Part shown: positions 1 through 5,639 of the stretch, one piece after another | How the letters are laid out: the number at the start of each line of letters is the position of its first letter | How positions within the stretch are numbered: the stretch's first letter is position 1 | Translations under genes and position numbers: made by a program | Notes under the pieces: generated by a model | Database searches by the model: none | Seen by the model: the letters and a program-made list of their open reading frames with translations, nothing else | What the model was told of the DNA's origin: nothing | Origin: Bacteroides sp. | GTDB taxonomy: Bacteria > Bacteroidota > Bacteroidia > Bacteroidales > SM23-62 | Assembly (NCBI GenBank): GCA_030589965.1 | Contig: JAUUZM010000186.1 | Coordinates: 1-6,592, forward strand | DNA length: 6,592 nt | Direction of reading: 5' to 3'

Positions 1-2
1 AG

Positions 3-305
3 GAAGAAACTCATGCACAAATAGTATACTATACCGTGAAATCCATCGACGTAAATAAGATGTTCAAACCGGAAAAGGAGAAGGTGTATTTCCCGCTTGG
101 AACACGTGTCATCAGGTCAAAGTATTCAATGAATACCTTTCAGGAAGAATTCGTCCGCAGCCTTATGGCAGAGACCGAATGGCGTGGCTCCTCATTTGAT
201 GTCCAGCCCGGAAACGTTCAGACCAACCTGAGCGATGGAGCTGTCGGATACTTCTCCGTATCCTCAATGGTGTCAGATACCTCCCTGATAATTCCGATCA
301 ACTAA
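3..305 (+). CDS. C-terminal end of a DUF4249-like envelope protein (5' truncated by window edge)
   Basis: The reading frame is open from base 3 to a TAA at 303-305, giving about 100 residues with no stop before the left edge, so this is the 3' end of a longer gene. A GTG at 36 lies inside the frame and is unlikely to be the true start, because coding-like sequence (EETHAQIVYYTV) continues in front of it. The tail reads FVRSLMAETEW, then SSFDVQPGNVQTNLSDGAVG, then YFSVSSMVSDTSLII. This matches the usual DUF4249 ending: an aromatic/charged helix, 'FDPQPxxVxxNI', then 'GYF.A.S' and a hydrophobic last strand. DUF4249 proteins are typically lipoproteins encoded beside TonB-dependent receptors in Bacteroidota; their function is not established. 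The receptor and signal peptide would lie upstream and cannot be seen. The family call rests on remembered motif shape, not a search. Confidence 0.65.
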   Translation, partial: EETHAQIVYYTVKSIDVNKMFKPEKEKVYFPLGTRVIRSKYSMNTFQEEFVRSLMAETEWRGSSFDVQPGNVQTNLSDGAVGYFSVSSMVSDTSLIIPIN

Positions 306-492
306 TTTACTTCTCAGATTTTGGGGTTTACTATTCCTCCAATTCAATTTTCAAGCTCTGCCAATCATTATCAGCAAATCATTATCTAACACATTTCCTG
401 AGGTTTACAAAATTATATTTCAACTTATAAGGGTATACCCAGGCATCTGTGTGCTATTGCTGAAACCTAGTATTCAATTAAAATTAAAAATC
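306..492. other. Intergenic region before the 368-aa lipoprotein
   Basis: These 187 A/T-rich bases contain no recognisable gene. There is no hairpin plus T-run after the stop at 305, so no terminator is evident for the upstream gene. The best -7-like match is TATATTTC at 414-421, one base off TAnnTTTG and without a correctly spaced TTTG upstream, so a promoter here is only possible. A 10-bp palindrome GGGTATACCC lies at 431-440. Confidence 0.5.
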
Positions 493-1599
493 ATGAAAAA
501 GTTAGGATTATATTTTTTGTCAGGTCTGATCGCTGCAAGTTTATTTTTCACAGGATGTACCCTGGATAAGGGACCCGAAATCGAGGATCAAAATATTCTG
601 CCCGAAGCATTTGGGATAGATATACCCGATGCACTTAGTTATGCCGGAGGCAAGAAATCAGCAGCAGAAATTGACACCCTGAAAGGAAACGATGTATATC
701 AGCATCTCAGGTTTTTTATAAATGTTGGAGAGCATGGAGCTGAAATTGTAAAGGAAATTATTTTCGGAATTGCCAGGTTCCAGATCAACAAGCCCATGGA
801 AGTTACCTACATAAGCGAAGATGATGGAAGAGTAAAACATCTGCTGGTTGTTGAAGAATCTGACTTCGATGGACAAACCTGGGAATTTGAGCTGACTGTA
901 AGGGATGTTGATTCCGAGGGAAATGAAGATGGAGGAAAAGCTCTGCAGATTTTCTGGAATCGCCATCCTGTAAAAGGCATAGCACTGCTAAAACCTTCCA
1001 ACATTGATATGGTAAATGACGCAGCCCTGGGGGATGCCATGTTCCGGGTTGATTACAGTGAGGAAGATCCTTTCTACGATGCCACGATGATGGTTTATGC
1101 AGCCGGACTTCCAATGCCGACTCCGCTGGAAGAACCTTATGCAATGAAATCCATGAAGATGTTTGCAGGATCAAAAGGAGACATCATTGATGTATTCGGT
1201 AACTCTGATCATCCCAATGCTCTGCTTATTTCCGGGGATCCGGGTTTCAACTGGGCCTTTGTCGCTTCCGGAAATGAAGTGAAGGATCTTGGAGTAGCAG
1301 AAGTCGGACTCCCGCCCAGTAATCTGGATGAACCCAGTCGCAATAAACTCCTTGGATATTACGGTATAGCTGAAGTATTCGAACGTGAGATCCAGGCCGT
1401 TTGGGGTGGACTAATGCCTAAGGATCTAATTGATGCTTATCTGGTTAACACGGAAGCTCCAGGGTACTTCGATAGCCATGGATTTGTTGCAGCAGGTACT
1501 TCTCCCTCGGCGGAATACGATGAGCTGGACTCAAGACTACCTGATCTGAGTCCTTATAATCCCAAGGAAGTTGGGAACCTGAGTCTCTCTTTCAAGTAG
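493..1599 (+). CDS. Putative outer-membrane/periplasmic lipoprotein of unknown function, 368 aa
   Basis: The product is not recognised as a named family. From the ATG at 493 it begins with a lipoprotein signal peptide: KK, a hydrophobic core, and the lipobox FTGC with Cys22 as the lipidated residue, followed by TLDKGPE. A GTG 42 bases upstream (451) is in frame but would put 14 residues before the signal peptide, so 493 is preferred. The start has no Shine-Dalgarno; its leader AAAAATC resembles that of the second DUF4136 gene. The mature protein is acidic, with no further membrane segment. Residues about 65-165 alternate hydrophobic and polar residues (for example KHLLVVEESDFDGQTWEFEL), suggesting a beta-rich domain; the segment GGKALQIFWNRHPVKGIALL (roughly 151-170) could be a useful family signature. 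The C-terminal half contains GLPMPTPLEEPY and a tail ending NLSLSFK. It is monocistronic by layout: 187 bases separate it from the upstream gene and a strong terminator follows. An extracytoplasmic location is well supported; any function would be a guess. Confidence 0.85.
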   Translation: MKKLGLYFLSGLIAASLFFTGCTLDKGPEIEDQNILPEAFGIDIPDALSYAGGKKSAAEIDTLKGNDVYQHLRFFINVGEHGAEIVKEIIFGIARFQINKPMEVTYISEDDGRVKHLLVVEESDFDGQTWEFELTVRDVDSEGNEDGGKALQIFWNRHPVKGIALLKPSNIDMVNDAALGDAMFRVDYSEEDPFYDATMMVYAAGLPMPTPLEEPYAMKSMKMFAGSKGDIIDVFGNSDHPNALLISGDPGFNWAFVASGNEVKDLGVAEVGLPPSNLDEPSRNKLLGYYGIAEVFEREIQAVWGGLMPKDLIDAYLVNTEAPGYFDSHGFVAAGTSPSAEYDELDSRLPDLSPYNPKEVGNLSLSFK

Positions 1600-1688
1600 G
1601 CAATCAGCCGGAGAATTATGGGTACATTTATTCTATAGGCATACCTGTCACAAACCTCCGGATCCATATATAATTTCGATTAAAAACT

Positions 1689-1722
1689 GAGGACCGTTCC
1701 CACAAGGGCGGTCTTCTTTTTT
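1689..1722 (+). terminator. Intrinsic terminator of the 368-aa lipoprotein gene
   Basis: The left arm 1689-1696 (GAGGACCG) pairs with 1709-1716 (CGGTCTTC), with one G-U pair. After a two-base TT bulge, CCC 1699-1701 pairs with GGG 1706-1708 around an ACAA loop. A six-T run (1717-1722) follows directly, and an AAAAA run at 1682-1686 precedes the stem. It lies about 90 bases after the stop at 1599. Confidence 0.85.
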
Positions 1723-1777
1723 AACTATCTTTTTAAAACTTCAAGAATTATAGTAGTCAGTTTTAGCTCAAACTGAA

Positions 1778-1785
1778 TATCTTTG
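1778..1785 (+). promoter_or_regulatory. Bacteroidota-type -7 promoter element for first DUF4136 gene
   Basis: TATCTTTG matches the TAnnTTTG -7 consensus of the Bacteroidota primary sigma factor exactly. It lies 51 bases upstream of the ATG at 1837, predicting a leader of roughly 45 bases. No TTTG is present at the expected -33 spacing, so it may be weaker than the promoter of the second copy. The 13-mer AATATCTTTGATT around it (1776-1788) recurs at the second copy's promoter. Confidence 0.65.
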
Positions 1786-1836
1786 ATTGATTATGTCTGA
1801 TTTCATTTAAAAACCATTATCAAATATTTGAACCCT

Positions 1837-2403
1837 ATGAGGCTACTGGCAACTATTATTATTATTGGACTCGCGTTAAGTTCATGCAGCACTTTAGAAA
1901 TCGCCACCGATTACAACAAGAATGTAAATTTTAAAGAATTTAAAACCCTTGAATACTATGGATGGGCGGGGGACAGTGACAGTATTTTGAACCGTTTTGA
2001 TAAGGAAAGAATCGAAACAGCTTTCGGAAATGAATTCAGAAAAAGAGGCATAGGCATTGTTGAAAAAGGTGATGGAGATATGATTGTGGCCCTGTTTATT
2101 ATCGCCAAACCTGAAACTACAACTAAAGCAGTTACCAGCACCGGATTCGGAGGCTATGGCACTTATAATGGCTACGGACCTGGATATGGTTGGGGAGGCG
2201 GACACTCTACCACCACCTTCGATGAATATAATTATACGGTCGGAACCCTTGTTATCGCCATTTACGACTCGAAGAAAGAAGAATTAATCTGGAAATCTAT
2301 TGGACAGAAAACGGTTGATGAAGATCCAAAAAACAGGGAAAAAAGGCTTGGTAAAACCATTGCGAAAATCATGGAGGGCTACCCCATCAAGCCAATAAAA
2401 TAA
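1837..2403 (+). CDS. DUF4136 domain lipoprotein, first tandem copy
   Basis: This 188-aa lipoprotein has a signal peptide whose lipobox LSSC puts the lipidated Cys at residue 17. The rest fits DUF4136, a domain found in many exported bacterial lipoproteins with no established function. Seen in order are an N-terminal strand (DYNKNVNFKEFKTLEYYGWA, about 25-44), a helix with DKERIETAF and RKRGIGI (55-74), a strand GDMIVALFI (80-88), a Gly/Tyr/Thr-rich segment (about 105-128), then VGTLVIAIYD and ELIW (135-152), and a closing helix ending in YP (182-183), as is usual for the family. A TTG at 1828 would add three residues, but the ATG at 1837 gives exactly the length of the neighbouring copy and a gapless alignment, so it is preferred. 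There is no Shine-Dalgarno. No terminator is seen before the next copy, so some read-through is possible, although each copy has its own promoter element. Gene and family are secure; role is unknown. Confidence 0.9.
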   Translation: MRLLATIIIIGLALSSCSTLEIATDYNKNVNFKEFKTLEYYGWAGDSDSILNRFDKERIETAFGNEFRKRGIGIVEKGDGDMIVALFIIAKPETTTKAVTSTGFGGYGTYNGYGPGYGWGGGHSTTTFDEYNYTVGTLVIAIYDSKKEELIWKSIGQKTVDEDPKNREKRLGKTIAKIMEGYPIKPIK

Positions 2404-2506
2404 TACTAATCGCGCATCATGCATCGTTGTTCTATAGTCTTTTGTTTATTCAACAGAGTGATAGTTTAGGTTTAACCTTGATTTAACAAAACGAGTGAAC
2501 ATTTTG
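2404..2506. other. Intergenic spacer between the two DUF4136 copies
   Basis: This short non-coding spacer holds no hairpin with a T-run, so the first copy has no obvious terminator. Nothing else is recognisable until the promoter of the second copy begins at 2507. Confidence 0.5.
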
Positions 2507-2538
2507 TTTGCCTAATATATTAAGAGTCAATATCTTTG
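2507..2538 (+). promoter_or_regulatory. Bacteroidota-type -33/-7 promoter for second DUF4136 gene
   Basis: TTTG at 2507-2510, a 20-base spacer, and TATCTTTG at 2531-2538 together give the full Bacteroidota promoter consensus (-33 TTTG, -7 TAnnTTTG). It is the best promoter in the window. The ATG at 2588 lies 49 bases beyond the -7 box, implying a leader of about 40-45 bases. Downstream, AAAACCATTAT is shared with the leader of the first copy, at a slightly different distance from the -7 box. Confidence 0.75.
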
Positions 2539-2587
2539 ATTTAGAAAAAAATACACTTTAACAATTTGAAAACCATTATTTAAAATC

Positions 2588-3154
2588 ATGAAAAAATTAG
2601 CATTTATTTTTCTTGCGGGACTAACCCTTAGTGCCTGCAGTAGTTTGAAAGTAACCTCTGACATTGACAAGACTGTGAACTTCGCAGATTATAAAACTCT
2701 GGAATACTGGGGATGGGCAGATAACAGTGACCAAATCCTGAATCGTTTAGACAAGGAAAGAATTGAAACAGCATTCGGAGAAGAGTTTAAGAAAAGAGGG
2801 ATAGGCATTGAAGAAAAAGGACAGGGAGATATGATTGTATCCCTGTATATAGTTACTGAACAGAAAACTCAGAAATCAGCGACTACCACTTCCATGGGAG
2901 GAGGGTACGGTGGTTATTATGGATACGGACCTGGTTACGGCTGGGGTGGAGGACATTCAACCACCACATTCAGTGAATATGACTACATCGTAGGAACGCT
3001 GGTAATCTCCGTATACGACGCCAAAAAACAAGAACTGATCTGGGAAGCAGTCGGAGTGGCAGAGATCAATGAAAATCCTAAGGGACGCGATGAGAGGGTT
3101 GCCAAAACTGCAGCTAAGATGATGCATGATTATCCGGTCGCCGCTACGAAGTAG
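2588..3154 (+). CDS. DUF4136 domain lipoprotein, second tandem copy
   Basis: This 188-aa paralogue of the gene just upstream aligns with it without gaps; by hand count about 114 of 188 residues (61%) are identical. The signal peptide begins MKKLAFIF and ends at lipobox LSAC, so Cys17 is lipidated, as in copy 1. The same DUF4136 landmarks are present: VNFADYKTLEYWGWA (30-44), DKERIETAF and KKRGIGI (55-74), GDMIVSLYI (80-88), a Gly/Tyr-rich stretch ending GYGPGYGWGGGHSTTTF (112-128), VGTLVISVYD with ELIW (135-152), and a terminal helix ending DYP. Conservation is uneven: residues 50-74 are 22/25 identical and 112-128 are 17/17, whereas 89-104 are about 3/16. It has a full promoter of its own and a strong terminator after it. 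The start ATG is preceded by TTTAAAATC rather than a Shine-Dalgarno. It is an envelope lipoprotein of unknown role, possibly partly redundant with copy 1. Confidence 0.92.
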   Translation: MKKLAFIFLAGLTLSACSSLKVTSDIDKTVNFADYKTLEYWGWADNSDQILNRLDKERIETAFGEEFKKRGIGIEEKGQGDMIVSLYIVTEQKTQKSATTTSMGGGYGGYYGYGPGYGWGGGHSTTTFSEYDYIVGTLVISVYDAKKQELIWEAVGVAEINENPKGRDERVAKTAAKMMHDYPVAATK

Positions 3155-3201
3155 ACCACTCATTTATTATTGTAGGCTAATTGAGCCTGAAAAATTTATA
3201 T

Positions 3202-3239
3202 AAAATATCCTGCCATCTTTCTGCGCAGGATATTTTTTT
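3202..3239 (+). terminator. Intrinsic terminator after the DUF4136 pair
   Basis: The arm AAAATATCCTGC (3202-3213) pairs perfectly over 12 bp with GCAGGATATTTT (3225-3236) around an 11-base loop, and the T-run 3233-3239 completes a rho-independent terminator. It begins about 50 bases after the stop at 3154. The A-rich left side could let it act on the opposite strand too, but typA ends more than 400 bases away. Confidence 0.88.
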
Positions 3240-3263
3240 GCCTTTAATCTTAAAATATCAGGT

Positions 3264-3401
3264 ATGACATATCCCGAGTTTATTGAAAAGATCGCTCTTG
3301 ATCTACTGAAATCAGAAGAAACCAAGAATATGAGCATTAAAAGTAAGCGCCTGGTGGCTGCCTGGGATAATGAGTTCTTGCTAAAAGTCCTTAGAATTTA
3401 A
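3264..3401 (+). CDS. Possible small protein of 45 aa, unknown
   Basis: An ATG-to-TAA frame encodes 45 residues beginning MTYPEFIEKIALDLLKSEET and ending WDNEFLLKVLRI. The composition is protein-like: a charged amphipathic first half, then a hydrophobic/basic second half, with no low-complexity runs. There is no signal peptide or recognised domain. It starts 25 bases after the terminator that closes the DUF4136 pair, and it has no Shine-Dalgarno and no clear TAnnTTTG promoter. It could be a genuine small gene, the remnant of a longer one, or a chance frame. Past the stop the same frame runs a further 32 codons to a TAA at 3498-3500 without recognisable content. Confidence 0.35.
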   Translation: MTYPEFIEKIALDLLKSEETKNMSIKSKRLVAAWDNEFLLKVLRI

Positions 3402-3654
3402 ACCTACTGTCCCGCCTCTGGGGATCAGTTCATCATGTTAGGTATGTTGCAGGCTCAGAATGTCGCAATTGGGAGGAGAAGAAAACTATCCAAAGAATAA
3501 CGGGGTAGTCTATTTTTGCGATTTCAGCAAGTTACAATGGTGTGACTTTTGTACAATTCGGTGACTTATAAGAATATCCATATCTCAACATGGTAGCCTG
3601 CGAGAGATCAGGAGTTCTGGAATTTAAATGCGTTGGCCTTGTTTCTTATTCTCC
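3402..3654. other. Stretch without a recognisable gene, between the small ORF and typA
   Basis: About 250 bases with no long frame that is not antisense to typA, no tRNA cloverleaf, and no hairpin with a T-run on either strand. The only pattern seen is an imperfect two-unit repeat at 3531-3569. No terminator for typA, which ends here on the minus strand, could be identified. Confidence 0.5.
3531..3569. repeat. Imperfect two-unit tandem repeat of about 20 bases
   Basis: GTTACAATGGTGTGACTTTT (3531-3550) is followed directly by GTACAATTCGGTGACTTAT (3551-3569). The units share GT-ACAAT and GTGACTT cores. It may be a small local duplication; no function is evident, and chance similarity in A/T-rich DNA is not excluded. 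Confidence 0.3.
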
Positions 3655-5463
3655 TCAATTAGCTTTCTCATTTCTCTTCCTGTCATGTTCATCCAGGAAA
3701 ATTTTCCGCAAGCGCAGGGATTTTGGAGTTACCTCCAAGTACTCGTTTGAACGAATGTATTCCATAGCTTCTTCCAGGGAAAACTTAATGGCAGGAATTA
3801 TCATTGCCTTATCATCAGATCCGGAAGCCCGGACATTGGATTGTTTTTTTGCCTTTACTACGTTTATGGTCAGATCATCCTGTCGGGTATATTCCCCAAT
3901 CACCTGCCCGGCATATACCTCCTCACCAGGATCAATGAAAAACTTACCCCGGTCCTGCAATTTATCAATAGAATAAGGAATTGAAGTCCCTGTCTCCAAT
4001 GCAATGAGAGAACCATTTCTCTTGTTTTCCAGCTCACCCTTCCAGGGTTCAAAAGCTGTAAACCGATGAGCAACGATTGCTTCTCCTTCTGTTACAGTGA
4101 GGAGTGGATTCGTAAGACCTATCAATCCCCTTGCAGGAATACTGAATTCAAGAACTACACGGTCATCTTTATTTTCAATCTGGAGAATCTCTCCTTTTCG
4201 TTTGGTAACAACTTCTATCACCTTGCCGGAAAAGGCTTCCGGAACCTGAACCGTAAGAGACTCTATCGGTTCATGCTTCTTACCATCGATTTCTTTCACG
4301 ATTACCTGAGGTTGTCCCAGCTGGAGTTCATATCCTTCTCTTCTCATGGTTTCGACCAGGATGGAAAGGTGAAGAATTCCCCTACCAAATACCAGTAAGC
4401 GATCAGGTGAATCAGTCTCTTCAATCCGGAGTGCAAGGTTTTTTTCAATTTCCCTGTAAAGTCTTTCACGAATATGCCTGGATGTTACATATATTCCCTC
4501 TTTGCCAAAAAATGGAGAGTTATTTATGGTAAACAACATACTCATGGTAGGTTCATCCACTTTTATCCGCGTCATACCTTCCGGCTTCTCCAAATCAGTG
4601 ATGGTATCTCCAATCTCAAAATTTTCTATTCCCAGGACAGCACATATCTCACCGGCTTCAACCATATTTTTGGTTTTCTCTTTTCCGAGTCCCTCAAACA
4701 GAAAAAGTTTTTTAACTTCTGATTTTATAATGCTCCCATCATTTTTAACCAGAGATACCTGCATTCCAGCCTGTATCCCACCCCGTGTAACGCGTCCTAC
4801 GGCGATTCTTCCGATATAGGATGAATAATCCAGCGAATTGATTTGCAATTGCAATGTTCCATGATTCTCCTTAGGGGCGGGTACATGCTCTATTATAATG
4901 TCCAGCAGATGTGCAACACCCTGTGCAGGTTTCTGCCAGTCTTCTGACATCCATCCCTCCTTTGAGGAGCCGAAAACAGTTGGAAAATCAAGTTGATCTT
5001 CAGTAGCATCAAGACTGAACATCAGATCAAATACTGACTCCTGAACTTCATCAGGCTGGCAATTCGGCTTGTCTACCTTATTTACCACCACCACAGGTTT
5101 CAATCCGAGTTCGATGGCCTTCTGTAAAACAAACCTGGTTTGAGGCATTGGGCCTTCAAATGCATCCACTAACAACAGAACTCCATCAGCCATATTTAAT
5201 ACCCTTTCTACCTCACCCCCAAAATCAGAGTGGCCAGGGGTATCAATGATATTGATTTTTACTCCCTTATATCGAACGGAAACATTCTTGGACAAAATAG
5301 TAATGCCTCTTTCTCTCTCGAGTTCATTTGAATCAAGGATTAAATCCTCTACTTCCTGATTTTCTCTGAACAAATCCACCTGGTGCAGAATCCTGTCCAC
5401 AAGGGTAGTTTTTCCATGGTCCACATGGGCTATAATTGCAATATTTCGTAGTTCCTGGTTCAT
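3655..5463 (-). CDS. typA: Translational GTPase TypA/BipA
   Basis: A complete 602-aa member of the EF-G/LepA-like translational GTPases, close to the usual TypA length of about 600-610. TypA binds the ribosome in the cytoplasm, assists large-subunit assembly, and supports growth under cold and other stress. The GTPase motifs are intact: G1 AHVDHGKT (12-19), G2 ERGITI with Thr54, G3 DTPGH (74-78), G4 NKVD (128-131), and a G5-region GSSKEGW (165-171). The second beta-barrel domain spans about 205-290, followed by EF-G-like domains III (about 300-380) and V (about 395-475). ARGLIGL (444-450) and the TypA-specific C-terminal domain with NVRASGSDDK (543-552) and EVTPKSLRLRKIFL (577-590) separate it from EF-G, LepA and TetM-type proteins. 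The ATG at 5463 is fixed by a GGAGG nine bases upstream and by the canonical N-terminus. It is transcribed alone, convergent with the DUF4136 block and divergent from the amidohydrolase gene. Confidence 0.98.
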   Translation of the reverse strand: MNQELRNIAIIAHVDHGKTTLVDRILHQVDLFRENQEVEDLILDSNELERERGITILSKNVSVRYKGVKINIIDTPGHSDFGGEVERVLNMADGVLLLVDAFEGPMPQTRFVLQKAIELGLKPVVVVNKVDKPNCQPDEVQESVFDLMFSLDATEDQLDFPTVFGSSKEGWMSEDWQKPAQGVAHLLDIIIEHVPAPKENHGTLQLQINSLDYSSYIGRIAVGRVTRGGIQAGMQVSLVKNDGSIIKSEVKKLFLFEGLGKEKTKNMVEAGEICAVLGIENFEIGDTITDLEKPEGMTRIKVDEPTMSMLFTINNSPFFGKEGIYVTSRHIRERLYREIEKNLALRIEETDSPDRLLVFGRGILHLSILVETMRREGYELQLGQPQVIVKEIDGKKHEPIESLTVQVPEAFSGKVIEVVTKRKGEILQIENKDDRVVLEFSIPARGLIGLTNPLLTVTEGEAIVAHRFTAFEPWKGELENKRNGSLIALETGTSIPYSIDKLQDRGKFFIDPGEEVYAGQVIGEYTRQDDLTINVVKAKKQSNVRASGSDDKAMIIPAIKFSLEEAMEYIRSNEYLEVTPKSLRLRKIFLDEHDRKRNEKAN

Positions 5464-5472
5464 ATGTTAATT

Positions 5473-5477
5473 CCTCC
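5473..5477 (-). promoter_or_regulatory. Strong Shine-Dalgarno of typA
   Basis: On the minus strand GGGGAGGAATTAACAT runs into the ATG, giving a GGAGG core with a nine-base spacer. It fixes the typA start. None of the other complete genes in this window has a comparable ribosome binding site. Confidence 0.75.
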
Positions 5478-5493
5478 CCATTTTAAGAGTTTG

Positions 5494-5501
5494 CAAACGT
5501 A
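5494..5501 (-). promoter_or_regulatory. Putative -7 promoter element of typA
   Basis: Read on the minus strand the bases are TACGTTTG, an exact match to the Bacteroidota TAnnTTTG -7 element, about 30 bases upstream of the typA ATG. Transcription would begin just before the Shine-Dalgarno, giving a leader of about 20-25 bases. No TTTG was found at the expected -33 spacing. Confidence 0.55.
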
Positions 5502-5639
5502 CATGAATTTTCCATACCACTGTAATAAAATATTGTTAATATTTGCACATAATTATAAGGTTATATCATGAATCCGATTCAGAAAATTATAACAACTACA
5601 TTTTCTACCTTTATGACTTCATTTTAACCTTAGTTAACA
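5502..5639. other. Divergent intergenic region between typA and the amidohydrolase gene
   Basis: This A/T-rich region should carry the rest of the typA promoter and the promoter of the divergent gene at 5640. For the plus strand the best -7-like sequence is TACCTTTA (5606-5613), one base off consensus and with no matching -33 box, so the promoter is only tentative. No riboswitch-like or repeated structure was seen. Confidence 0.4.

Noticed and set aside
431..440. Perfect 10-bp palindrome GGGTATACCC upstream of the lipoprotein gene, a possible operator
   Set aside because: Symmetry does not extend beyond 10 bp, and palindromes of that length are expected several times by chance in a window this size.
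451..492. GTG at 451 as an upstream start for the 368-aa lipoprotein
   Set aside because: It would put 14 residues ahead of a standard MKKL-type signal peptide; the ATG at 493 gives normal lipoprotein geometry.
803..1174. Minus-strand open frame of 123 codons
   Set aside because: It lies wholly inside the lipoprotein gene; its Ser/His/Leu/Pro-rich composition is typical of an antisense frame.
1828..1836. TTG at 1828 as start of the first DUF4136 gene
   Set aside because: The ATG at 1837 gives the same length and a gapless alignment with the second copy.
1837..3154. Recent gene conversion between the two DUF4136 genes
   Set aside because: Even the invariant 17-residue segment differs at about half its codons by synonymous changes, so the DNA has not been homogenised recently.
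3590..3976. Plus-strand open frame of 128 codons
   Set aside because: It runs mostly antisense to the C-terminal coding region of typA, whose TypA motifs are unambiguous; its product resembles nothing known.
3655..5463. Tetracycline-resistance (ribosomal protection) or EF-G/LepA assignment
   Set aside because: The length and the TypA-specific C-terminal signatures (ARGLIGL, NVRASGSDDK, EVTPKSLRLRK) fit TypA/BipA instead.
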